From Monoplex corrugatus (taxonomy: Eukaryota > Mollusca > Gastropoda > Littorinimorpha > Ranellidae): a DNA stretch of 64,000 nt. Positions within the stretch are counted from its first letter, which is position 1. Each line of letters starts with the position of its first letter. The stretch is taken from the NCBI GenBank assembly GCA_030674185.1, contig JAPXFY010000031.1, positions 45,499,194 through 45,563,193 of the forward strand. The letters run 5' to 3'. A program made the translations under genes and the position numbers. Under the pieces are notes generated by a model. It made no database searches and was not told the DNA's origin. It saw only the letters and a list, made by a program, of their open reading frames with translations. This document shows positions 32,420-43,300 of this stretch, in pieces.

Positions 32420-32600
32420 TAATCAATGTGCCTTGCCGCATGGCGTTGGCGATCATGGCCTTCCATACGAATCTGTCGCTACAGGCATATCTCCTACCCT
32501 CCTTGTCCCCACCCAGTCTGCAAAACTATTCAACATTTCCTCCCTGGGACAACCTGGCCCTCTTTACCCCTCTAGCTGGGGATGCCTTGGGTTGGCGATG
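32420..32600 (-). pseudogene. RTE-like LINE 3' end fragment
   Basis: GCATGGCGTTGGCGATCATGG at 32440-32460 is the same C-terminal segment as at 2240 and 33940 (antisense). Only the last roughly 60 codons remain. The following 32600-33716 is AT-rich and holds no gene I can recognise. Confidence 0.6.
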
Positions 32601-33716
32601 GTAGCCCACACTGAGTGGTGTCCCTTGAAATTATGAACGTCAGTTACAGGGATCATTTATTGCGATCATTAATTTTACCTTTGCGGCAAACAGGAAACAC
32701 GCATTATGTTATAATTTCTAATATTAACTTTCACTCAGCTTTGAGAATTTTGCGAAAGGCTTTCCTCATTAAAAAAAAAACAAAAAAACGTCTAAATGCG
32801 ACGATAGCCTGAAAAGGCTCCTGCAGCGTAATTATCCAGATCCAGATCAGTGGTCAATGCGAGGTCAGTTTAAATTAAAAAACAAAAAACACAAAAACGG
32901 TCGAAAACGGATCAGTGCTGTCAGTTTTTTTTGTTTTTGTTTTTTGTTTTTGTATTGGCATTTAATGGTTCATAAAATGCTGGTATTGAATATCAATTTT
33001 TTAAAAACCAAAATGGACTCAAAATATAGCTCTTAGCATAAAAAGTAGTCTATATTCAGTCTGGATTGTGTACCATACACTTTTAGTATTCAAGTTAATT
33101 TATATTCGTTTAAGTTACGGAAGTTAAGCGAATGCCGTATATCTTGTCTTTCTTGTTTGAGAAAAGCTCCCCCCCCCCCCCCCAAATTTTTTTTTTATTT
33201 GTTTACTTTTATTAAGAAATTTTTACCCCCATTTTATTGAATTTACATTTTTAGAGGAAAGGGGAACAATTCGTAGTTTTAATTTACTGTAAAACTGTTT
33301 TCTCCTTTTATTATAAATAACACAAAGAAACATTTTAGAAAAAAATTATCATTTGAACAGATACACAAGACGAAGACCATCCTCAAAAAGCCACATATAC
33401 CGTAAACGTTGCCGGTTAAAATGATAGAAACTCTTATCTCCTCTTCCAAACGAAATAAGCAAGACTATACTCGTATCCATACCTTTTCCAAGTTGTGGTT
33501 CAAATGTTGCGAACCAGATGCTCGTCATCCTAAGCTGATGTCACCCTGCACCTTGGGCTGTGGCTGGCAAACTGGGCACTGACGTGAACACTGACATCAG
33601 TGACTGACCATCACCCTGAGCTTGAGTTCCTGCATCGTTGGCACGAAATGCTTCAACTTCACGCACACCACGGTCAGCTGTCTGCGAAAAACACGCTTCT
33701 CACAACTGACATTGGT

Positions 33717-33718
33717 GA

Positions 33719-33749
<31 letters not shown>

Positions 33750-33860
33750 AACACACACACACACGCACACACTAAAATCACTTAAGTGAATAGACATTAA
33801 ATGAAAGACCACCACCACACACACACACACGCACGCACGCACGCACACACAGCACCACCA

Positions 33861-33899
<39 letters not shown>

Positions 33900-33905
33900 C
33901 ACACC
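33717..33905. repeat. (CA)n microsatellite
   Basis: Two CA blocks around a short unique spacer, ending next to the (ATC)n tail of a LINE. Confidence 0.95.
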
Positions 33906-33919
33906 CTACCGACACATAT

Positions 33920-34695
33920 CATCATCATCATGTGCCCTGCCGCATGGCGTTGGCGATCATGGCCCTCCACACGAATCAATCCCCTGTCGCTGCAAGTACA
34001 TCTCCCACCCTCTCTGTCCTCAGCCACCCTGCAAGTCCGTCCAATATCTTCTCCCTGGGTCTACCTGGTGCTCTCTTTCACTCCAGATTTCCTCTTGTTG
34101 GTGGGAATAGGTGTTCTAATTTCCCTTTCCTCATAAAATGGCCTGTAAATGTTGCTTGTCTTTTCCTAATCTCCTTTATTTATGATCTTCTTGTGTCTAC
34201 CTCCTTCAGCACTGTGTCATTTGTTTTCTTTGTTGTCCATGGAACTCTCAACATTCATCTCAGAAACCACATTTCAGTTGCTTCAATTTTGTTCTGACTG
34301 CGTGTTGTGACTGTCCACGCCTCACAGCTGTACGACAGTATCGGTTTTATGTAACATTCAAGAACTCTCTTCCTGATGTTAATTGATAGGCATTTGTTGG
34401 TAAGAACGCTTTTCATCTCTTGAATGCTGTTTTGGCTTGGCCGATTCTGCTGGCTATTTCTGATGTGCATCTATCGAGTGGTGAGATGACCGTTCCCAGA
34501 TATTTAAACTTATCAACCTGTCTCAAGGTTGTGCCATGTGCTGTTATTTTTGCATGGAGGAATTTCTGTTTGTTTTTGTTGTTGTTGTTTTTGTTTTTTG
34601 TTTGTTTGTTGTTTGGTTTTTTTTTTGGTTTTTTTTATAGACTACCATGACTTCAGTGTTTTTGCTATTTAGCTCCAGCCCTTTATTTTTTGCTT
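33920..34695 (-). pseudogene. RTE-like LINE 3' part, copy 2
   Basis: Minus strand, tail (ATG)n at 33918-33932. Contains YSCEAWTVTTRSQNKIEATE with EMWFLR and the C-terminal block complementary to GCATGGCGTTGGCGATCATGG. The segment up to 34690 corresponds to 2604-2890 of the first copy (KIEATEMWF upstream through the ILNNKCL region). Frameshifts are present. Confidence 0.75.
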
Positions 34696-34764
34696 TCTAA
34701 TTCTATTGTATTCACACGGTTTTGTATGTCTTATTCATTTTCTGCAATGAGCACGTCATAAATT

Positions 34765-34882
34765 TCATAATAATAATAATAATTACAATATTTATATAGC
34801 GCAAAATCTTGATAAAATCAAATCTAAGCGCTGAAGCAGACACACACGCACGCACGCACGCACGCACGCACGCACACACACG

Positions 34883-34913
<31 letters not shown>

Positions 34914-35195
34914 CACACACACACACACACACACGCACACACAGGCATGGCTATAAATGGGGAGAAAGAATAAAAGCAATAAAAGCAAGAATAAAAGCAA
35001 TGGAAAATTATAGAGAGCATAGCATATACAATTATATATTATAACCATGTGATTCCCCTCCGAGCGGAGACAGGCTGCAGAGGGGGGGAGGGGGGGGGGT
35101 TGAGTGAGGTTAGGATTTTATGCGGAGGAGAAAAGGTGAGTTTTGAGAGCGGACTTGAAGGAGACAAAAGTAGGTTTCATTTAGGAGGACTGTTA
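34765..35195 (-). mobile_element. L2/CR1-like LINE 3' end with internal CA array
   Basis: On the minus strand it begins with SFKSALKTHLFSSA and a stop, typical of the end of a CR1/L2-type ORF, then a UTR with CATGCCTGTGTG and a CA/TG run (34840-34945), and ends GCGCTATATAAATATTGTAA followed by (TTA)n. A second copy of this end is at 63170-63330. It separates two parts of an RTE-like LINE. Confidence 0.65.
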
Positions 35196-35211
35196 TTTTT
35201 TCAGTACCTAA

Positions 35212-35485
35212 ATTTTCTAGGGCCCTAATCATTTCTGTAGTAATATTGTCTGGTCCTGGGGCTTTTCCCGGTTTCATCTTTTTTTAATGCTGCTCTAACG
35301 TCATCTTTCATTATGGGCGGTCCTTCAACGTTCTTTCTTATAATGTATTCTTCGTTTCTGTCATCGTTAAAAAAGGTCTTTAATGTACACTCCCCATCTG
35401 TCGAATATTTAGTCTTTTTCCATGATAAGCGAACCATCTTTCGATTTGAAGCATGTCTTTTTCTTTTTCCGACACATCTACACAC
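35212..35485 (-). pseudogene. RTE-like LINE, RT N-terminal part
   Basis: Minus strand reads EGPPIMKDDVRAALKKDETG and then, shifted, GPDNI. This is the pre-palm helix segment of APE-type RTs. The palm region between this and 34690 is missing. Confidence 0.65.
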
Positions 35486-35639
35486 CAGTTGTATATATGA
35501 AAGGTAAAAAAACAGTAAGACCTATCTGGCTGTAAACTGTTATAGGAAAAACTTACAATGTATCATATATACATCTCTCAAACTGAATCCATACACACCT
35601 CTCTCCCCTAAGACATAACTGAAGGTGCTAAACGTAAAT

Positions 35640-35713
35640 AATACAAATACGGTTACAACTACTATTGCTACTGCTGTTACTATTACTGCTGTTACTACTA
35701 CTACTGCTGTTAC
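35640..35713. repeat. ACT-rich microsatellite, left remnant
   Basis: CTACTGCTGTTACTATTACTG-type units identical in kind to 40305-45855. The array is split by the Gypsy insertion. Confidence 0.95.
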
Positions 35714-35873
35714 TGTTGTGTTTGGATGGCGAGTGTTAGAGGGCGTACAGACAGATCAGATAGCACACAATTTCACAGAGACAAGGGAGACGCCATTGAG
35801 TTGATAACCGAAGTGTATTCTGGGAATGACCCGTTTACCAAGTGGTCTAAGGGATACAACCCAATACACAACA
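35714..35873 (-). repeat. 3' LTR
   Basis: 160 bp, TGTTGTG...ACACAACA. Next to it, 35874-35884, the minus strand has an AAAGGGGAAGG polypurine tract that would prime plus-strand DNA synthesis. Confidence 0.95.
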
Positions 35874-35935
35874 CCTTCCCCTTTAAGTTGAATACTATTA
35901 ATATTACTATTATTCTTACTATACTATACTGCGTA

Positions 35936-36020
35936 GCGTCTTTTCCTTGAAACCAAATAAGATGACTGCATAGCGTCTTTTCCTTGAAACCAAATAAGAT
36001 GACTGCATAGCGTCTTTCAC
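35936..36020. repeat. 37-bp tandem repeat in Gypsy 3' UTR
   Basis: Just over two copies of AGCGTCTTTTCCTTGAAACC plus AAATAAGATGACTGCAT between the pol stop and the 3' LTR. Confidence 0.9.
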
Positions 36021-36159
36021 ACCTTACTTCACTCATCTCAACCACACGCATACCTTAACTACACCAGGTATGCCACATTCACTCTAGCCTAAATGGCTAT
36101 TCTGCAATCACCCGCACCTAACACGTATTCAGGTGTATTTCTACCTGAACCTTCGGAAA

Positions 36160-37470
36160 TCACTGAGCACAATCGCGGAACCGGGTCGGCCTGGTCACGT
36201 GTCGACCCGAGCGAGTGGTGTAGCCAGTGTCCGGTGGTCGGTCCTGGAGCGGCCCCCGTAGCGGATCCGATGGATCTGGTGGATCAGCCGATGCCTTCGC
36301 CTCCGTCGCCACAGGAAGCTGGATCACTGCCTCGGGCCTCGTTGACTGGGCTGGAACGGTGGACTTCTCGGCCGCTGGTGGTGCTGCCGCTGCATTGTTT
36401 GGCTGGGACCGGATGGTGTCTCGCCTCAGGTGTTGCCGGTTACGCCTCCTCTCCCCGTCACTGGTCTGGACAAGGTAGGACCGAGGCGCACACTGACTCG
36501 AGACTACCCCTGGACGCTGCCATGCCTTATCCTCGTTCAGCAGAACGGGATCTCCAGGCTGCAGCTCCGGTAGGAGTCGTGCACCAGGTGTGTCGTGGTA
36601 GGCCTTGGTCTTCGCCTTATACACACTGTCTCTGCTCTTCACTGTGTCTGGGTCAACAGTGTGCGGCTGAAGCTTGGCTGGGGCCATAGGTAGGGTTGTT
36701 CTCAACTGCCTACCCAGTGCCAACTGTGCTGGGCTCACTCCCAGTGATGGTAGTGGTGTTGCTCTGTATGACAACAGTGCTAGTTTGTAGTCCTTCTGAG
36801 ACAACATCTCTTTGGCCGTACGCACAGCTCTCTCGGCTTCTCCATTACTTTGGTGGTAGTGAGGGCTGGAGGTTGTGTGTATGAAGTTCCAGTCCTTGGC
36901 GAATTTCTGGAATTCTGCGTTCTTGAACTGGGGACCATTATCACTGATCAGCTCTTCTGGAATACCAGAACTGGTGAAACTGGTTTTAAGCTTGTCAATG
37001 ACAGCTGCCGCGGTGACTTTCCCTGAGATAGGGTGGATATCAATCCATCTTGAGTGGTAGTCGACGTACACAAGATAGTTCTTGCCTTTCCTTTGGTACA
37101 GATCTGTTGCAACTTTCTGGAAGGGTCTAGCAGGCAGTTCTGTGGTCAACAGTGGTTGTTGGCTTTGCTGAGGTTGCTTCTCAACACAGTGTTTGCAGGC
37201 TGCCACCGTATTGAGAATGTCCCTAGTGATGCCTGGCCACCAAACTGCTTGTCGCGCCCTCTCTTTGCACTTGACGATCCCCATGTGACCGTCGTGGATC
37301 TTGCCAAGAATGTACTGTCTCATGCTGTAGGGAACAGCGATCCTGTCTCCTTTCAGTAGAATTCCATCTACTACGCTCAACTCGCCACGAATAGCAAACA
37401 GGTCTCTGGCTGCAAGTTGTACATCTTCCTTGAACTTGGGCCAGCTTCCAATGTGTACATGATGGCTGTT
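36160..37470 (-). CDS. Gypsy integrase region of pol
   Basis: Open on the minus strand to a stop at 36160. In order: the HHCC zinc domain (KIHDGHMG ... ACKHC), then the DDE core with Asp in VATDLYQRKG, Asp in ISDNGPQF and Glu in NGEAERAV, then a GPY/F-like C-terminal domain (LQPGDPVLL) and a Pro/Ala-rich tail. The core inserts the cDNA copy into host DNA. It is separated from the RT/RNase H frame by a one-base change near 37465, after which the frame runs through the linker (ARDLFAIRGEL). The catalytic residues are all present. Confidence 0.85.
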   Translation of the reverse strand, partial: NSHHVHIGSWPKFKEDVQLAARDLFAIRGELSVVDGILLKGDRIAVPYSMRQYILGKIHDGHMGIVKCKERARQAVWWPGITRDILNTVAACKHCVEKQPQQSQQPLLTTELPARPFQKVATDLYQRKGKNYLVYVDYHSRWIDIHPISGKVTAAAVIDKLKTSFTSSGIPEELISDNGPQFKNAEFQKFAKDWNFIHTTSSPHYHQSNGEAERAVRTAKEMLSQKDYKLALLSYRATPLPSLGVSPAQLALGRQLRTTLPMAPAKLQPHTVDPDTVKSRDSVYKAKTKAYHDTPGARLLPELQPGDPVLLNEDKAWQRPGVVSSQCAPRSYLVQTSDGERRRNRQHLRRDTIRSQPNNAAAAPPAAEKSTVPAQSTRPEAVIQLPVATEAKASADPPDPSDPLRGPLQDRPPDTGYTTRSGRHVTRPTRFRDCAQ

Positions 37471-38573
37471 CTCAGGTTGACGTCTTTTTGTGATTCAGTG
37501 CGAATGTCGTTGATCACTCTGTCAGAAACAGGCCATGACGTTGTCACCATGTTGACGTGTAGGGCTACGTCGGACTCAAGCAGTTGAGGTTCACTACTGT
37601 CCGTAGGGCTGCGAGAGAGAGTGTCTGATGTCAGCATAGTCTTTCCCGGCTGGAAGACGGCTTCTGCGTTGTAGCGCATCAGGCGCATCAGCATTCGCTG
37701 GCATCGTAGTGGCGTGTCAGACAGATCCTTTGTGTTCAGCAATGGGACCAGAGGCTTGTGGTCAGTGAACAGTTGAAATTTCTCCATGCCGACAAGGTAT
37801 CGGTCAAAACGCTCGCATGCGTACACCTGCGCCAAGCACTCCTTTTCAATTTGTGCGTATCGCTTCTCAGCGTCTGTCAGAGTTCTTGAGCAGTAGGCAA
37901 CGGGACGGAGCTCACCATCTGTTTCTTGGAGCAGCACTCCTCCCAGGCCATAGCTGCTGGAGTCGGCTTCGACGACAGTCGGCTTCTTTGGATCATAGTA
38001 GGCCAAAGTCGGAGCGGTTGTCAGCATGCCTTTTAATCTCTCAAACGCTTTCTTTTGCTCAGGACCCCATGTCCATGCGTTCTCCTTCGCCAACAGTTCA
38101 TTCATGGGCTTCAGCACTGTCGACAGGTGTGATAAATACCTGCCAAGGTAGTTCACCATCCCCAAGTATCTGCGCAACTCAGCCTGATCTTGAGGTTCCT
38201 GGAGTGAGATGATGGACTCGATCTTCGAGGGGTCTGGTCTCACGCCTTTGGCACTGATGATTTGGCCCAAGAAGTTGATTTCATCTTTGAGATACTCGCA
38301 CTTCTCTTCATTGAGCTGGAGACTGACTTCTTGGAGTCTCTCTTGCACTCTCTTGATGAGGATCTTGTGTTCAGGCACGTTCTTGGTGTGGAGGAGTATG
38401 TTGTCAAAGTAGATTATGACACCGTCTATGCCTTGAAGTATCTCCATCATGGTTCTCTGAAAGATCTCTGGCGCGCTTGAGATACCAAATGGTAGCCTCT
38501 TCATGTAGTATCTCCCAAAGGGCGTTATGAAGGTGGTCAACTTCGACGACCTGGGTCGAGGGGAAGCTGCCAA
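37377..38573 (-). CDS. Gypsy reverse transcriptase/RNase H region of pol
   Basis: Minus-strand frame with RT fingers and palm (TPFGRYYMKRLPFGISSAPE), the thumb, and RNase H (VVEADSSSYGLGGVLLQ with the core Asp; YAQIEKECLAQVYACERF with the Glu; FTDHKPL). The RT active site, normally Y-x-D-D, reads IYFDNILLHT at about 38411-38440: the second catalytic Asp is Asn. This should abolish DNA synthesis. Two further one-base changes upstream (extra A in an A run near 38687, missing C in a C run near 38550) put about 130 bp of the fingers out of frame. The gag frame and this frame are otherwise in register. Confidence 0.85.
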   Translation of the reverse strand: MAASPRPRSSKLTTFITPFGRYYMKRLPFGISSAPEIFQRTMMEILQGIDGVIIYFDNILLHTKNVPEHKILIKRVQERLQEVSLQLNEEKCEYLKDEINFLGQIISAKGVRPDPSKIESIISLQEPQDQAELRRYLGMVNYLGRYLSHLSTVLKPMNELLAKENAWTWGPEQKKAFERLKGMLTTAPTLAYYDPKKPTVVEADSSSYGLGGVLLQETDGELRPVAYCSRTLTDAEKRYAQIEKECLAQVYACERFDRYLVGMEKFQLFTDHKPLVPLLNTKDLSDTPLRCQRMLMRLMRYNAEAVFQPGKTMLTSDTLSRSPTDSSEPQLLESDVALHVNMVTTSWPVSDRVINDIRTESQKDVNLRTAIMYTLEAGPSSRKMYNLQPETCLLFVAS

Positions 38574-38636
38574 AACCCCGCCTGAGCATCAAGTTGGGAG
38601 AAAACAGCAGAACCTCGCAGCTGGTGGATGATGTCA

Positions 38637-40076
38637 TCAACAGTGGGGATAACATACTTTTCCCTCTGAACTGCTTGATTCAGTTTTCTTCAGATCTATG
38701 CAGATGCGCACGGATCCGTTTGGCTTTAGGACAGGTACTATGGGCGACACCCACTCGGTCGGCTCTTTTATCTCCTCGATGACGTCACAGTCTTTCATGC
38801 GCTGCAACTCTGTTCTCACTTTTTCGTGCAGAGGAATCGGGACACGCCTCGCAGTGGTAACACTGTAAGGGACAGTTCCTTCTTTGAGCTTTATCTTGAC
38901 TGGCTGACATTTGACTGCACTGAATGTTGCTGTAGCTGAGTCTATTCTTTGAACTAAGTTCAGCTTGACTGACATCTCTCTGCTGAGAAGATTGTCGACG
39001 GCACTGTCAACTACGTACACTACAGTCGAAATGTTCTGGATACTTGTTGGGAAGTAGCCTAACATCCTGACTTCTCCTCCTGGGCTGTGGAGTGTGACTT
39101 TCTGGCTTGATGAAAGTCTGGGTTTGCCTATTCTGTTCCAAACTTTCTTGCTAACGATGCTCACATCAGCTCCAGTGTCAATTTTCCAGTCAACTTTCTT
39201 GCCACACAAGTCTAGGTCTACTCTCCAAGGTTTGTTTTGCCCTGTCCCTGCTGAGTCAATGAAGAAAACTTGATTTTCTTTCTTCTTAGTTGGTTCTTCT
39301 CCTTCTGTTTTGACTTCAGCTTCTTGCCTGACGAAAACTTCTTCGTTCTTGAGCTTGGTCTTACACATTTTTGCAAAATGTCCGTTCTTGCCGCATTTCT
39401 TACACTTCTGTCTGTATGCGGGACAGCTCCTCTTGCCGTGTGAATAACCACATCTGCCACAGTTCCTAACTTCTTCTCTCTGTTCTCTGTGACCGTGTGC
39501 CGCTTTGCCAGGTTTGTTTCTGTGTACTCTGTCTACACTTTCACTAGTGCCTCTTTGCTGAGTCAGTTCTGCTTTAACGGCTTCATGGCGTCTTGCTTTT
39601 TGTATTGCTTTCTGAAGCGTCAGTTCCCCGTCTTCAATCTGAAGTTTCTCAGATAGTTCTTTGTCCAGGATGCCTATGACCATTCGATCTCGGATGGTTT
39701 CTTCCTTTTTGTCGAAGTTCGCATGTTCAGCTAACTCATAGAGAGCTCGTACATATTCTTCGATGCTTTCCCCTTCCTTCTGGTCTCTGCGGTGGAATGT
39801 TGCTCTTTGATGGATAACGTTTCTCTGAGGGATGAAATAATCATCGAACTTGCCCAACACTGTATTGTAGCGCTTACTTTGATCTTCCGTCAAGTTGAAC
39901 TGGGTGAAAATCTTGTCAGCTTCAGCACCCATCGTGTAGAGAAGAGAGTTAACTTGAACTTCTTCATCCTCTTTGTGGAGTTTAGAGGCTAGTCTAAACC
40001 TTGAAAACCGGTCTTTCCACGCCGGCCACTTGCTCGGCTCGTGGAAGGCGAACGATTCCGGTGGTTTGTACGACAT
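38637..40076 (-). CDS. Gypsy gag, protease and start of RT
   Basis: Begins MSYKPPESFAFHEPSKWP, 68 bp inside the 5' LTR. Residues about 1-200 are the gag capsid-like helical region. Two zinc knuckles follow at about 206-238: an atypical CGRCGYSHGKRSC, then a canonical CKKCGKNGHFAKMC that binds genomic RNA. The aspartic protease has DTGADVSIV at about 300. RT begins at about residue 420 (WVSPIVPVLKPNGSVRICID) and then runs out of frame near 38687 to a premature stop at 38637. Gag and pol share one frame, so no separate gag-pol shift is needed. Confidence 0.88.
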   Translation of the reverse strand: MSYKPPESFAFHEPSKWPAWKDRFSRFRLASKLHKEDEEVQVNSLLYTMGAEADKIFTQFNLTEDQSKRYNTVLGKFDDYFIPQRNVIHQRATFHRRDQKEGESIEEYVRALYELAEHANFDKKEETIRDRMVIGILDKELSEKLQIEDGELTLQKAIQKARRHEAVKAELTQQRGTSESVDRVHRNKPGKAAHGHREQREEVRNCGRCGYSHGKRSCPAYRQKCKKCGKNGHFAKMCKTKLKNEEVFVRQEAEVKTEGEEPTKKKENQVFFIDSAGTGQNKPWRVDLDLCGKKVDWKIDTGADVSIVSKKVWNRIGKPRLSSSQKVTLHSPGGEVRMLGYFPTSIQNISTVVYVVDSAVDNLLSREMSVKLNLVQRIDSATATFSAVKCQPVKIKLKEGTVPYSVTTARRVPIPLHEKVRTELQRMKDCDVIEEIKEPTEWVSPIVPVLKPNGSVRICIDLKKTESSSSEGKVCYPHC

Positions 40077-40126
40077 AATGACGACAACGCTAAATATTTC
40101 AAAGAAACGTTACTTACAGTTCTTTC

Positions 40127-40144
40127 GAGTTCACTCTGACACCA
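40127..40144 (-). promoter_or_regulatory. Gypsy primer-binding site
   Basis: Directly after the 5' LTR on the minus strand: TGGTGTCAGAGTGAACTC. TGG pairs with tRNA CCA. The rest resembles a tRNA-Leu end, but I cannot confirm the tRNA. Confidence 0.65.
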
Positions 40145-40304
40145 TGTTGTGTTTGGATGGCGAGTGTTAGAGGGCGTACAGACAGATCAGATAGCACACA
40201 ATTTCACAGAGACAAGGGAGACGCCATTGAGTTGATAACCGAAGTGTATTCTAGGAATGACCCGTTTACCAAGTGGTCTAAGGGATACAACCCAATACAC
40301 AACA
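40145..40304 (-). repeat. 5' LTR
   Basis: 160 bp, same ends as the 3' LTR. The short LTR should hold the promoter and polyadenylation signals, but none is obvious by eye. Confidence 0.95.
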
Positions 40305-43300
40305 GTTACTATTACTGTTGTTACTACTACTGCTGTTACTACTACTGCTGTTACTACTACTACTGTTGTTACTACTACCACTGCTGTTACTACCACTGCT
40401 GTTACTACTACTACTGCTGTTACTACTACTGCTGTTACTACCACTGCTGTTACTACTACTAGCTGTTACTACTACCACTGCTGTTACTACTACTACTGCT
40501 GTTACTACTACTGCTGTTACTACCACTGCTGTTACTACTACTGCTGTTACTACTACCACTGCTGTTACTACCACTGCTGTTACTACTACTACTGCTGTTA
40601 CTATTACTGTTGTTACTACTACTGCTGTTACTACTACCACTGCTGTTACTACTACCACTGCTGTTACTACTACTGCTGTTACTACTACCACTGCTGTTAC
40701 TACTACTACTGCTGTTACTACTACTGCTGTTACTACTACTGCTGTTACAACTACTGCTGTTACTACTACTGCTGTTACTACTACCACTGCTGTTACTACT
40801 ACTGCTGTTACTACTACCACTGCTGTTACTACTACTGCTGTTACTACTGCTACTGCTGTTACTACTACTACTGCTGTTACTACTACCACTGCTGTTACTA
40901 CTGCTACTGCTGTTACTACTACTGCTGTTACTACTACCACTGCTGTTACTACTACTGCTGTTACTACTACTGCTGTTACTACTACCACTGCTGTTACTAC
41001 TACTGCTGTTACTACTGCTACTCCTGTTACTACTACTACTACTGCTGTTACTACTACTACTGCTGTTACTACTACCACTGCTGTTACTACTACCACTGCT
41101 GTTACTACTACTGCTGTTACTACTGCTACTGCTGTTACTATTACTGTTGTTACTACTACTACTGCTGTTACTATTACTGTTGTTACTACTACTACACTAC
41201 TGCTGTTACTACTACTGCTGTTACTACTACCACTGCTGTTACTTCTACTGCTGTTACTACTACTACTGCTGTTACTTCTACTGCTGTTACTACTACCACT
41301 GCTAGTTACTATTACTGTTGTTACTACTACTACTGCTGCTACTACTACTACTGCTATTACTACCACTACTGCTGTTACTATTACTGTTGTTACTACTAAT
41401 ACTGCTGTTACTACTACTACTGCTGTTACTATTACTACTGCTGTTACTATTACTGTTGTTACTACTACTACTGCTGTTACTACTACTACTGCTGTTACTA
41501 CTACTACTGCTGTTACTAACTACTTTACACTACTACGCTGTTAGTACTACCACTAGCGTTACTACTAGCTGTTACTAACGTGTTACCTACTATGCTGTTA
41601 CTACTACTACTGCTGTTACTACTTACTGTGTTACTACTACTACTGTGTTACTATACTACTACTGTTGTTACTACTACTACTGCTGTATACTACTATACTG
41701 TGTTACTACTACTACTGCTGTTAACTGTTACTGTTGTTACTACTACTACTGCTGAACTACTACTACTCGTTACACTACTGCTCTTACTATACTACTGTTG
41801 TTACTACTACTACTGTTGTTACTACTACTACTGCTGTTACTACTACTGCTGTTACTACTACTGTTGTTACTACTACTACTGCTGTTACTATACTTGTGTT
41901 ACTACTACTACTGCTGTTACTACTACGCTCATACTACTACTGCTGTTACTATACTCTGTTGTTATACTACTACTGTTGTTACTACACTACTGTCTGTTAC
42001 TACTACTGCTGTTACTACTACTACTGTTGTTACTACTACTACTGCTGTTACTATTACTGTTGTTACTACTACTACTGCTGTTACTACTACTGCTGCTGTT
42101 ACTACTACTGCTGTTACTATTACTGTTGTTAATACTACTATTGTTGTTACTACTACTACTGCTGTTACTACTACTACTGCTGTTACTACTACTACTGTTG
42201 TTACTACTAGTGCTGTTACTACTACTGCTGTTGTTACTACTACTACTGCTGTTACTACTACTACTGCTGTTACTACTACTGCTGTTACTACTACTACTGC
42301 TGTTGTTACTACTACTACTGCTGTTACTACTACTACTGCTGTTACTACTACACTGCTGTTACTACTACTACTGTGTTACTACTACTACTACTGTTGTTAC
42401 TACTACTACTGACTGTTACTACTACTACTGCTGTTACTACTAACTACTACTGTGTTACTACTACTACTGCTGTTACTACTACTACTGCTGTTACTACTAC
42501 TACTGCTGTTACTACTACTACTGCTGTTACTACTACTACTGCTGTTACTACTACTACTGCTGTTACTACTACTACTGCTGTTACTATCTGCTACTATATA
42601 CTGTTGTATACTACTACTACTGCTGTTACTATTACTGTTGTTACTACTACTACTGTTACTACTACTACTGTTGTTACTATTACTGTTGTTACTACTACCA
42701 CTGCTGTTACTACTACTGCTGTTACTACTGCTACTGCTGTTACTACTACTGTTGGTACTACTACTACTGCTGTTACTATTACTGTTGTTACTACTACTAC
42801 TGCTGTTACTATTACTGTTGTTACTACTACTACTGCTGTTACTATTACTGTTGTTACTACTACTACTGCTGTTACTACTACTAACTGTGTTACTATTACT
42901 GTTGTTACTACTACTACTGCTGTTACTATTACTGTTGTTACTACTACTACTGCTGTTACTAATACTGTTGTTAACTACTACTTTTCTACTGTCTGTTACT
43001 ACATTACTGTTGTTACTACTACTACTGTTGTATACTAACTAACTACACTTGCTGTTACTATTACTGTTGTTACTACTACTGCTGTTACTATTACTGTTGT
43101 TACTACTACTACTGTTGTTACTACTACTACTGCTGTTACTACTACTACTGCTGTTACTATTACTGTTGTTACTACTACTGCTGTTACATATTACTGTTGT
43201 TACTACTACTACGTTACTACTTACTGCTTACTACTACTACTGCTGTTACTTACTACTACTGCTGTTACTATTACTGTTGTTACTACTACTACTGACTGCT

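Larger units (their letters stand above)
35714..40304 (-). mobile_element. Full-length Gypsy (Ty3-like) LTR retrotransposon
   Basis: 4591 bp. Two 160-bp LTRs (35714-35873 and 40145-40304) start TGTTGTG and end ACACAACA; I see one difference between them (G versus A in the ATTCTGGGAATGAC region). The target duplication is GTTAC (35709-35713 and 40305-40309). Internal order on the minus strand: primer site, gag with zinc knuckles, protease, RT, RNase H, integrase, then a short 3' UTR and purine tract. No envelope gene is visible. Copying occurs through cytoplasmic virus-like particles and nuclear integration. Confidence 0.96.

Noticed and set aside
35714..40304. Endogenous retrovirus with envelope
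   Set aside because: Only gag-pol domains are present; no envelope-like frame exists between integrase and the 3' LTR.
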